From the NCBI GenBank assembly GCA_026770615.1, contig MU631911.1, forward strand, positions 66,348 through 77,694: 11,347 bases of DNA, read 5' to 3'. Under the pieces are notes generated by a model. The model ran no database searches. It had not been told where the DNA came from and saw nothing but the letters and a program-made list of their open reading frames with translations. The translations under genes were made by a program, and so were the position numbers. Shown here in pieces: positions 1-6,719 of this stretch (within the stretch, counting starts at the first letter, position 1; each line of letters opens with the position of its first letter). The DNA is from Pavlovales sp. CCMP2436. Its lineage: Eukaryota; Haptophyta; Pavlovophyceae; Pavlovales.

Positions 1-1
1 G

Positions 2-91
2 GGGGGGGGTGGAACCTGTGGCAATTGCTACGAGTTCACCACCAACCTCACCTCTACCACCACCATCCCTGCTGCCAGGACTAACGTCTGA
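2..91 (+). CDS. C-terminal fragment of a possible double-psi-barrel (expansin/GH45-like) protein
   Basis: This frame is open from the window edge to a TGA at 89-91 and ends in a Thr-rich tail. It contains the string GTCGNCYEF, which resembles the Cys-Gly-x-Cys-Tyr-Glu motif of double-psi beta-barrel proteins such as expansins, barwin-like proteins and GH45 endoglucanases, which act on extracellular polysaccharide. The two Cys are at 17-19 and 26-28. Only 29 codons are visible, so this could be the end of an exon, the true C-terminus or chance. A run of nine G at the window edge precedes it. The family link rests on one short motif. Confidence 0.28.
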   Translation, partial: GGGGTCGNCYEFTTNLTSTTTIPAARTNV

Positions 92-584
92 CGTTGACCA
101 AGTCAGTGAGTGAACAACACCTGTTGAACCATGCTGAGCCGCTATATATTTATGATAGGGATTCAAGCTGGCGTCTGACTGTTCTGTATATAAATGTCTT
201 AATATTTATTAATAACGAACTAGGTAATTAATGCATGGAGTTCCGAGTTATTACTTATATGCCCGCCGTAACTTATATGGCTCAGGTTATTATGAACGCC
301 CCTCGGTTAGTTTCCCTGGTCAGAAGTAACTAATACTTGTAAATTAGTATCCCGCCTAGTGACAGTGATGGTTTTGTGCTAACCACATTATGAGTTCTAA
401 CACTGATCCGGGATCAACGCATGATAGCTTAGAGTTCCAACCCTGGTAGCTGGCACAGATTGCAGCGGACTACATCGCGGGCCGGCGGCGCAAGAGTGCA
501 CATGCATGAGCTCTAAGTACTGATTTCAGCACCGACATTGCGGGATTATAGAGCATACTGTGAGAAACACACGCGCAAAAACTG
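92..584. other. AT-rich noncoding interval
   Basis: This stretch is markedly AT-richer than the gene blocks and has stops in all frames; no convincing coding frame was found. It contains TATA-like strings near 162-170 and 186-193 and loosely repeated motifs built on TTATTA/CTTATATG around 245-292. No RNA gene or mobile-element end was recognised. Confidence 0.5.
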
Positions 585-675
585 TCAAGACCACCCTATT
601 CGGGCAGGACGACTGTCTCTCAAGACCACCCTTTCGGGGCAGGATGACTCTCTGTCAAGATCACCACCCCTGCGT
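585..675. repeat. 35-bp tandem repeat, about 2.6 copies
   Basis: Copies begin with TCAAGA at 585, 620 and 655, giving an exact 35-bp spacing. Each continues with a CCACCC block; the first two also carry a CGGG-CAGGA-GACT segment, and the third breaks off after CACCACCCC. A minisatellite-like array about 170-260 bp upstream of the zinc-finger ATG. The short reading frames across it are not supported as genes. Confidence 0.75.
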
Positions 676-676
676 A

Positions 677-714
677 GGGGCCCCCGGGAGGGCCCCGGAA
701 GGGCCCCCGAAGGG
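677..714. repeat. Short GGGCCCC-type repeat, self-complementary
   Basis: Three imperfect units of about 12 bp, each GGGCCCC(C)GG/A followed by GA or AA, run directly after the 35-bp repeat. Each unit is nearly palindromic, so the segment could form GC hairpins in DNA or RNA. It lies about 130 bp upstream of the zinc-finger start and could be in its promoter or 5' UTR; no function is shown. Confidence 0.55.
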
Positions 715-844
715 CATATTTTGCGCAATTTTGCGACAGCACAACCGAAAAAAATAGATTCACTCTTCTGGAGTCTCGCGGCGGCGCGATGCGACGACGA
801 GCAAGGTTCACGGCAGTAAGACGACGCGGGGAGTAAGATAGTGC

Positions 845-1780
845 ATGAGACGACCGATGCGCCGACCCTCCCATGTCATGCCCCGTACGCCTCCGGGCTG
901 CAAGTCGGGGGACGTTAAAAGAACTATTAAAAATAGGTTCGCAGGATGGCCGGAGGAGCGGACTCGGGGCGAGCGCTCAGCGCGCGGCGGGGGCGAGCGG
1001 GCGCACGTGCGCGACAAGCCGAGGTGTGAGTACCAGGCCACTACCGCGAGCCAGCTCACAGCGCACAAGCGCACGCACAGGGGCAACCTCGAGCGGCACA
1101 AGCGCACGCACAGCGGCGAGCGGGTGCACGCGTGCGACGAGCCGGGGTGCGAGTACCGGGCCACTGCCGCGAGCAATATCACGGCGCACAAGCGCACGCA
1201 CAGCGGCGAGCGGCCTCACACTTGCGATGAATCCGGGTGCACTTACCGGGCCACTACCGCGAGCAGCCTCACGACGCACAAGCGCACGCACAGCGGCGAG
1301 CGGCCGTTTGCGTGCGACGAGCCCGGGTGCGAGTACCGGGCCACTACTGCGGACAGCCTTGAGCGGCACAAGCGCACGCACAGCGGCGAGCGGCTGTATG
1401 CATACGATGAGCCGGGGTGCGAGTACCGGGCCAGCGTGCCGAGCAACCTCACGGTGCACAAGCGCACGCACAGCGGCGAGCGGCCGCACGCATGCGAAGA
1501 GCCCGGGTGTGAGTACCGGGCCACTACCGCGAGCAGCCTCACGACGCACAAGCGCACGCACAGCGGCGAGCGGCCATTCGCGTGCGACGAGCCTGGGTGC
1601 GAGTACCGGGCCAGCGAGGCGGGCACCCTCGCGAGGCACAAGCGCACGCACAGCGGCGAGCGGCCGAACGCGTGCGACGAGCCCGGGTGCGAGTACCGGG
1701 CCGCTCAGGCGAGCCACCTTACGGCGCACAAGCGCACGCACAGGGGCGAGCGGACGCACGCGTGCGACGAGCCGGGGTGA
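845..1780 (+). CDS. C2H2 zinc-finger array protein (array 1), ATG to in-frame TGA
   Basis: A 311-residue frame from ATG 845. After a basic N-terminus of about 50 residues it is almost entirely tandem C2H2 fingers of 30 residues (90 bp) with the form CX4CX12HX3H and linker HSGERP. Such arrays usually bind DNA in the nucleus, sometimes RNA or protein. First-Cys positions lie at 1133, 1223, 1313, 1403, 1493, 1583, 1673 and 1763. Fingers starting at 1133, 1223, 1313, 1493, 1583 and 1673 keep all four ligands. The finger at 1403 has Tyr for Cys1, the first finger has Arg for Cys1 (1010), and a truncated half finger of 33 nt follows it. Recognition-helix residues (-1,2,3,6) vary: T,S,S,T; T,D,S,R; E,G,T,R; Q,S,H,A. 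The frame stops at TGA 1778-1780 exactly where Cys2 is expected, and fingers continue in frame beyond it. It may be a shortened working gene, a pseudogene or a recoded frame. C2H2 identity is certain; function and exon limits are not. Confidence 0.7.
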   Translation: MRRPMRRPSHVMPRTPPGCKSGDVKRTIKNRFAGWPEERTRGERSARGGGERAHVRDKPRCEYQATTASQLTAHKRTHRGNLERHKRTHSGERVHACDEPGCEYRATAASNITAHKRTHSGERPHTCDESGCTYRATTASSLTTHKRTHSGERPFACDEPGCEYRATTADSLERHKRTHSGERLYAYDEPGCEYRASVPSNLTVHKRTHSGERPHACEEPGCEYRATTASSLTTHKRTHSGERPFACDEPGCEYRASEAGTLARHKRTHSGERPNACDEPGCEYRAAQASHLTAHKRTHRGERTHACDEPG

Positions 1781-2110
1781 GAGTACCGGGCCACTGCCGC
1801 GAGCAATATCACGGCGCTCAAGCGCACGCACAGCGGCGAGCGGCCGTTCGCGTGCGATGAGCCCGGGTGCGAGTACCGGGCCAGCGAGGCGGGCACCCTC
1901 GCGAGGCACAAGCGCACGCACAGTGGCGAGCGGCCGTACGCGTGCGACGAGCCGGGGTGCGAGTACCGGGCCACTCCCGCGAGCAATATCACGGCGCTCA
2001 AGCGCACGCACAGCGGCGAGCGGCCGTTCGCGTGCGATGAGCCCGGGTGCGAGTACCGGGCCAGCGAGGCGGGCACCCTCGCGAGGCACAAGCGCACGCA
2101 CAGTGGCGAG
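1741..2110 (+). repeat. 180-bp two-finger duplication within array 1
   Basis: Bases 1801-1930 are identical to 1981-2110. The preceding 60 bp (1741-1800 and 1921-1980) differ at five or six positions. The duplicated unit is two fingers, the first carrying the same His-to-Leu change in both copies, so that lesion came before the duplication. The TGA is present only in the left copy. This is the pattern expected from unequal crossing-over or slippage in a tandem array. Confidence 0.85.
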
Positions 2111-2419
2111 TGGTCGTTTGCGAGCGACGAGCCCGGGTGCGAGTACCGGGCCGCTCAGGCAAGTAGCCTCACGGCGCACAAGCGCACGCACAGCGGCGAG
2201 CGGCCGTACGCGTGCGACGAGCCGGGATGCGAGTACCAGGCCGCTCGGGCGGGCGACCTCGAAAAGCACAAGCGCACACACAGCGGCCGCCACCTCGAGG
2301 GGCACAAACGCACGCGCGCCGGTAACTTAGAACCAGCTCGGCCTCTTGACGAGCTTACATCATTGTGTACTGCAAACGCTGCCACTGGGCAGCTTATTAA
2401 AACATCGAGTCTGAAGTAA
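1781..2419 (+). pseudogene. In-frame continuation of zinc-finger array 1 after the TGA
   Basis: The same frame stays open for 212 more codons to TAA 2417-2419, so the whole array spans 524 codons with one internal TGA. Fingers with first Cys at 1853, 2033 and 2213 keep all ligands. Those centred on 1763 and 1943 have Leu for the first His (CTC for CAC), and the finger at 2123 has Ser for Cys1. The last unit is degenerate and runs into a non-finger tail of about 35 residues. Four of seven units here have damaged ligands (counting the one cut by the stop and the last partial one), against two of eight complete upstream units. This suggests relaxed selection behind the stop. A candidate AATAAA lies at 2573-2578. 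If the TGA is a sequencing error or is recoded, this is simply the C-terminal half of the protein. Confidence 0.6.
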
Positions 2420-2944
2420 ATCGGAAGCTACATACATACAACTATGAACTAATGAATTAAAAGCATCAGCGCCTAGTCACCTGTAATACGCTGCATAATA
2501 CACCTACGCTCCACTCAAAGCTGCGTACACAGTGACACATGGCTAACTTAAAAATTATTGTCAGTTTTGTTTAATAAACTGGAGCATCCGACTTCGAAAT
2601 CTCAACGCCCGGCTCAGCTCGAAGACATATTCGTACTAAGATGGGCCCATGGACAGTATTCAGTAAGCGGCTAAGTAATTAAACTGCGTATAATAAGTAC
2701 TGGATTAGATATCCTGATCCTACCGGCATTCAAGAAGTAAATAGTACTCCGACAGCTCAAGTAATAACGCTGAGCTCGATCGTGTTTCATGAATTACTCC
2801 CCGCGACATAAGGTACGTCTCATTGGGTGCACATTACATTTATAGGGCTTTTCAACGTCCCCACCGGCTGAAAAGTGAGGGCCCAGTCGCCTGGGACCTG
2901 GGACGTACATAAACTCCGCGCTGATGGTATTGGGGGGTGCGGAC
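2420..2944. other. AT-rich noncoding interval
   Basis: No coding frame is supported here. It holds the presumed 3' flank of zinc-finger array 1, with AATAAA at 2573-2578 as a possible polyadenylation signal, and a small hairpin with arms CTTTTCA and TGAAAAG near 2849-2876. Its right end may be an outer, weaker extension of the foldback repeat (2910-2922 against 3276-3288, 11 of 13 matching as reverse complement). Confidence 0.5.
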
Positions 2945-3256
2945 AACCTTTTCCTCCTCAGCGTGTTGGGGAGTTGAGGTAGTGAACCTCATATCATCCT
3001 GAAAGCCCTGCTCGTGAGGATCACAGATGAGCTTTGTATTCTAGATTTGGATAAGTTGGTGACCCACAGTGCATAACTAACTGCATAACTAACACGCCGC
3101 CGAGGGCTAAATTTTTCACACGGCGCCAGTAAAGCAGCGCCAATGCTTGTCCAAATCTAGTATACAAAGCTGATCTGTGACCCCCTCGAGCAGGGCTTCT
3201 AGGATGATCTGGGGTTCACTACCACAACTCCTCAAACGGTTGCGAAGGAAAAGGTT
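2945..3256. mobile_element. Foldback / MITE-like element with 107-bp inverted arms
   Basis: The left arm 2945-3051 and right arm 3150-3256 are reverse complements without gaps; I count 17 mismatches in 107 (about 84%). The best-conserved parts are AACCTTTTCCT at the outer end, AGTGAACC, ATCATCCT, AGCCCTGCTCG and GCTTTGTAT-CTAGATTTGGA at the inner end. The 98-bp spacer contains the direct repeat GCATAACTAAC. No transposase is encoded inside and no clear target-site duplication was seen. This fits a nonautonomous foldback or MITE-type element, or the decayed ends of one. A transcribed long hairpin RNA is an alternative. Confidence 0.65.
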
Positions 3257-3301
3257 AGAGAGAGCGATATTGCAAAGCGCCGATTTTAATTTTAGCTGTA
3301 T

Positions 3302-3983
3302 TTAATCGGTTTTAAAAATGGCCGGTTCGAACTCGCGCAGCAGCGGCACGCTGGTCCGGGTGGCTCCTGCACATGAACATGCACGCATGCAGAGGCTGCT
3401 TGCACTCTGATGGCTTCTTGTACTCTTGCAGGACGCACTGATGGTGCTGCACCTGGGCCGCAGGGAGAGGACACAGGAGCCTGCCCGTGCCGCTGTTTCA
3501 ACGCTTCCTGTCGGCGGCAGCAGCGCGCTCCCGCCCGGCGGCGGCGGCGGCAGCGCGCTCGAGCCCGGCGGCTGCAGCGGCAGCGTACTCGAGCCTGGCG
3601 ACGGCAGCGGCAGCGCGTTCGCGCCTGGCAGCGGCAGCGCGCTCGCGCCTGGCGGCGGCAGCGGCAGCGCGCTGACGCTGCCGCCGCCGGTCTCGAGCTC
3701 GTTGTCGCTGCCGCCTCTTGGCTCATGCCGCGCGCGCCATCGGTCCGTCCTTCGGCTCATCAAAGTCGGCAATCTCATCGGACGCGTCGGCCGCCAGCAG
3801 CCCGAAGGTTCTTCTCCCGCCCTGAAGTCGCTCACCGTGGCCTGGATGCGCGCCATCGCTTCCTTGCGCACCGTGCACAAGCCATTGTGCCTAGCCATGA
3901 TGTTCGCCTGCATTGATCGTCGACTTGCAGTACTCGCACTTTGCCTTCGGCGCCTCACCGTTGACGCCCTTAGCGCGTGGCAT
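3302..3983 (-). pseudogene. Probable frameshifted BED-like zinc-finger protein with Pro-rich repeat tail
   Basis: On the minus strand an ATG at 3983 opens a frame reading MPRAKGVNGEAPKAKCEYC, then stops at TAG 3891-3893. One base over, the frame from ATG 3913 continues with NIMARHNGLC and stays open for 203 codons to 3302. Joined across the shift the two halves give CX2C followed by HX3C, the ligand layout of BED-type fingers found in hAT transposases and chromatin proteins. A charged helical stretch follows, then Pro-rich 10-residue repeats with consensus GSSALPLPPP and a Ser/Cys-rich end. The shift near 3895-3916 could be a real indel, an intron edge or a sequence error. No transposase catalytic domain is visible. 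The opposite strand (3426-4043) is also open, but its reading is Leu/Arg/Cys-rich and poor in acidic residues. The minus strand is preferred because of the finger; confidence is modest. Confidence 0.4.
3513..3680. repeat. 30-bp GC-rich tandem repeat (GGCGGCAGCGGCAGCGCGCT type)
   Basis: About five and a half imperfect 30-bp units. Read on the plus strand they encode Gly-Ser-Ala-Leu-x-Pro-Gly repeats; on the minus strand they encode Pro-rich units of the form GSSALPLPPP. Because the period is a multiple of three, several frames stay open on both strands, so openness here is weak evidence for coding. Confidence 0.75.
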
Positions 3984-4774
3984 CGTGCCCGCTATGAGCT
4001 GGGCAAAGCTAAAACGGGCTGTTTACCGCTAAGAACGCTTTAAAAAAGGCCATTTTTTTCTTCGCAAGCGAAGCGGAGCCTGCCGGCCGGGCGCCTCCGA
4101 CAGGCTGTAACAAATATTATACGCGTGGAGTATAGTCCCTTCCGCAAGTTTGTATTATCGTGTACCCTTTAGCGCGGAGTCAGCCATATATTTTGCTAGT
4201 TGATAAGCGCTCACTCCGAAAAAATAATAATCTGAGTGGGCGCTTGCGTAAATAAATACAAACATACAAAAAAAGGGCAACAAAAATTAATTTTTGAGAA
4301 CCCGGCAGTCTTCTACGCCGCGGAGACTCAGATCTCAGCCGTCCCGCGCCCGGAGGTGGGGCCGCTGGGTTGTGGGCGGCCCTTATGCACGCGTGCAGCC
4401 TGGGATGCTCCCCGAGCGCGCCGTGTCGTATTTGAGGCGCGCAGGTGTGGGCCATCGCGCCCTCGTTTGCCTGTGGCGGGGTGTGATCAGTAGGGTCTTC
4501 GTAGGAGAAGGGTACACAGCTCGCCTAGATAGATGAGGCGTGCAGCGGGTCCCCGGCCCCCTGAAGGCCCAAAGGAGCCAAGGTGGCCAGGCCCGTCTGG
4601 AGTGAGCACGAGTAAAGTCTCAAATTATATCTGTAATAATAGTCTGCCGCGATCGAGTTGCTTTAATGTCGTCCTCGCCCCCTAGTCCACGGTAGGCCTA
4701 ATAATAATACCTCTCATAAAAAGTACAAAACTTTAGTTAAGTCTTGACTTTCGATCTAGGGCCGCGACTCGCTG
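3984..4774. other. Noncoding interval with small hairpins
   Basis: No supported gene. A hairpin with arms CTTCGC (4060-4065) and GCGAAG (4068-4073) follows a T-rich run; just after it AGCCTG and CAGGCT can pair across a GC-rich loop near 4076-4104. An A-rich stretch lies at about 4250-4292 and a GC-rich patch at about 4320-4460. The AT-rich part next to 4775 is the 3' flank of the GT14-like gene; no canonical AATAAA was found for that gene on the minus strand. Reading frames of 80-91 codons here have no recognisable domain and were not accepted. Confidence 0.45.
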
Positions 4775-6472
4775 TCACTCGTCAGCGGCGGTCAGTGCAC
4801 CCCTCGGATGTATTCCCCTGAGCGTCGCGTCGCCCGAGTGCGTGCAGCCCTGGATGTGCTCGTTGCAGCACGCGACGCCCCTTCGCCTGCAGGTGCTGGC
4901 GCAGTGACAAATCGACCCGTCCACAAACGTGACGTACGCGACTTGCCACACCTCCGCAGGGCGCGCGCCGCCTGCTGCGGTGTCGCCCTGCGCCTGCTGC
5001 GGCTGCATTGCCTCGAGCGCGTGCAAGTCCTCGAGGACGTCCTCGCTGCCGTAGTGCAGGGCGTGCGGCTCGACCGCCTCCGCGCCCCCCTCGCGCTCTG
5101 CGCGCGTGAGCGGTGCTCTCAGCTGCCCAAGCGTAGCGTCCTGCCGCAGCAGCGAGTAGGCGATCAGAGGCTGGTCGGGTGGATGCTCGCCCTGGTGCTT
5201 GGCAGTCATCAGCACGTCCCAGTTCGCAATCAGGACTGAGTCGATGGACGGGTCCACTTTGCGCGCGAACATCGCCTCGGAGGTGCGCAGCAGCTCCAGC
5301 GAACCGGAGTCGAGCACCCGCGGGCCAGACGCGTAGGCGATCCCCATCCGCTGCCAGTACGAGAGGCCCGTCTGCCCGCCTGGCCAGTCAATGTAGCGCA
5401 CGTTGTGGGAGACCAGCTGCGTGCAGAAAGGAGAGTCGAGAATCGCAGTCTGCAAAAAGGCCTCGTCAGACATGTACCCGAAGCGGAAAGCTGAGACAAG
5501 CGCGCGCACGCGTGCCGCCGCCGCCTCCGTCGCCGCCGCAGCGGCCTCATCCTCGCCCGCCCCGCGCGCGGCCGCCGCAACGCCTGGAGCGGCGAGGGCG
5601 AGGTACTTGAAAAAGGGGCGCGCGAGGATGGCCCACTGCGAGCCGTGGAAGACCTCGACGTCCTCCGGCATGTGCGGCGGTGCGAGCGGCGCAGTGGTGT
5701 AGATGATGGGCCCGGAGCGCGCAAGGCAGCAGGCTGCGCGCCCCTCGCCGAAGAGCGAGTCGGCTGTCGCGTTGAGCACGGCAAAGCCGAGGCCGGCGCA
5801 CTCGATGAACGGGAGGCGGCGCATGTGTGCGTGCGAGCGGTAGCGCATCCAGTCACGCGCAGGGTCCTTGACCGCGACAAAGCTCGTATCCCGGAAGCCC
5901 GCGAGGAATGCCGAGATCTCCGCGTGCGTGCGCAGCGCCATGTCCGAGTCGGAGAGGTTGATGAAAAAGTCGTAATTGCAGCCGGTGCCGACGGCGGTTG
6001 CGATCGCGTCGAGGAGGACGGCCACCATGCTGAAGCCGCCCCAGCCCACGCGGTGCCTGCGCGAGTGGAAGTGGATGTTCGAGTGCGGCGCAAGCGCCGC
6101 GCGCATGAGCGCGGTCGTCTCCTCGCCGAGCTTGGCGTCTAGGTGAATAAGGTAGAGGTTGTGCGGCGAGTAGGTCGCGCGCACGAGCCGGGTGACCGTG
6201 TAGTGCGCGAACGTGCGCCCGGCCATGACGAGGTACGCGATTGACAGCCCGCGCTCGTCCTTGCTCGACGGGGCGCCCTCGATCGCATCCGCGGCGGCCT
6301 CGAAGGGCGCGACACCCTCAGCCTCGCGCGCGAGTAGCTCGGCGATCGACGCGTCGCAGCCGGCGACGACGGCGGCGAGCGAGCCGTCCACCGGGCTGTC
6401 GCGGTGGTCGACGTACTCGCGCGCGCGCGCGCCCGCGTAGGCCGCCGCGAGGAGGAGCAGGGCCCCGCGCAT
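4775..6472 (-). CDS. GT14 (Branch / core-2, xylosyltransferase-like) glycosyltransferase
   Basis: A 565-residue protein from ATG 6472 on the minus strand; the frame extends five codons further but only to a TTG. The start MRGALLLLAAAYAGARA looks like a signal peptide or a short membrane anchor. The GT14 domain covers about residues 77-405: an opening strand IAYLVMAGRT with HYTVTRLVRATYSPHNLYLIHLD after it, then HRVGWGGFSMVAVLLDA, DFFINLSDSDMALRTH, EVFHGSQWAILARPF and FGYMSDEAFLQTAILDS. These match the landmarks of core-2/I-branching beta-1,6-GlcNAc transferases and peptide O-xylosyltransferases, Golgi enzymes using UDP-sugars. Donor and acceptor cannot be told from sequence. An Ala-rich insert (about residues 292-326) sits between the HGSQW block and the MSDE block. 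After the domain is a tail of about 150 residues with six Cys near the end (CHC, C, CC and C over 22 residues). It appears intact and intron-free. It is divergently paired with the GT25-like gene at 6720. Confidence 0.9.
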   Translation of the reverse strand: MRGALLLLAAAYAGARAREYVDHRDSPVDGSLAAVVAGCDASIAELLAREAEGVAPFEAAADAIEGAPSSKDERGLSIAYLVMAGRTFAHYTVTRLVRATYSPHNLYLIHLDAKLGEETTALMRAALAPHSNIHFHSRRHRVGWGGFSMVAVLLDAIATAVGTGCNYDFFINLSDSDMALRTHAEISAFLAGFRDTSFVAVKDPARDWMRYRSHAHMRRLPFIECAGLGFAVLNATADSLFGEGRAACCLARSGPIIYTTAPLAPPHMPEDVEVFHGSQWAILARPFFKYLALAAPGVAAAARGAGEDEAAAAATEAAAARVRALVSAFRFGYMSDEAFLQTAILDSPFCTQLVSHNVRYIDWPGGQTGLSYWQRMGIAYASGPRVLDSGSLELLRTSEAMFARKVDPSIDSVLIANWDVLMTAKHQGEHPPDQPLIAYSLLRQDATLGQLRAPLTRAEREGGAEAVEPHALHYGSEDVLEDLHALEAMQPQQAQGDTAAGGARPAEVWQVAYVTFVDGSICHCASTCRRRGVACCNEHIQGCTHSGDATLRGIHPRGALTAADE

Positions 6473-6719
6473 CGCGCGGCCGCTCAAGCAGCTTGCTCAG
6501 CGAGCACTGCGAGCTTGCTCTCTTTCTCTTGCTCTCTGCGAGCTCTTGCCGACGGCCGCCATCGCTGCCGCTCAAGCGGTCCGGACTCGCCTCTTCTCCG
6601 GGTTCCCCCGCAGCGCGGGCGCTGCTCGCCGCTCCCTTGCCTTGGTCGGCAAGGCGAGGCTCTCCGCTCGCCGCCACTCGCCGCTCGGCTGTTCCGACCC
6701 CCCTCCCCGCGGGGGGGTC
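6473..6719. promoter_or_regulatory. Shared intergenic region of two divergent glycosyltransferase genes
   Basis: Only 247 bp separate the ATG of the GT14-like gene (6472, minus) from that of the GT25-like gene (6720, plus), so both promoters and 5' UTRs must lie here or overlap the genes. It has a CT-rich track at about 6508-6548, repeated GCTTGCTC/GAGCTTGCTC motifs, a hairpin with 7-bp arms (6635-6641 and 6648-6654) and a GC hairpin next to the right ATG. No TATA box is visible. The promoter role is inferred from layout only. Confidence 0.5.
6696..6719 (+). other. GC hairpin abutting the start codon of the GT25-like gene
   Basis: GACCCCCC (6696-6703) is perfectly complementary to GGGGGGTC (6712-6719) with an 8-nt loop, and the ATG follows at 6720. 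In mRNA this 8-bp stem with seven G-C pairs would sit directly before the start and could slow scanning. It could equally affect sequencing or assembly. Confidence 0.55.

Noticed and set aside
977..2305. 442-codon minus-strand frame antisense to array 1
   Set aside because: Low-complexity Ala/Val/Arg repeat caused by a GC-rich repeat whose period is a multiple of three; no domain.
873..2330. 485-codon plus-strand frame across zinc-finger array 1 (Arg/Ser/Thr/Ala repeats)
   Set aside because: It is longer than the finger frame, but it is an out-of-frame reading of the 90-bp repeat. Only the frame from 845 has the ordered Cys/His ligands and linkers.
845..2330. CRISPR-like regular repeat
   Set aside because: The 90-bp units are contiguous coding fingers without repeat/spacer alternation, in an evidently eukaryotic context.
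3320..3342. GGTTCGAACT as a tRNA T-loop
   Set aside because: No pairing T-stem and no acceptor, D or anticodon arms around it.
3426..4043. Plus-strand 205-codon frame with a possible upstream splice acceptor (CTCTTGCAG)
   Set aside because: Starts with TTG and is poor in acidic residues, and the opposite strand carries a finger ligand pattern. Kept only as an alternative to the minus-strand call.
3313..4058. 10-bp inverted match AAAAATGGCC / GGCCATTTTT as terminal repeats of a transposon
   Set aside because: Short and AT-simple, with no target-site duplication, and the candidate gene's stop lies outside it.
4180..4536. Short frames of 80-91 codons on both strands
   Set aside because: No domain, overlapping on both strands in mixed-composition DNA; not supportable as genes.
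6546..6719. N-terminal extension of the GT25-like protein
   Set aside because: The extended frame begins with TTG and adds an Arg-rich low-complexity stretch. The first ATG at 6720 gives a normal type II anchor layout.
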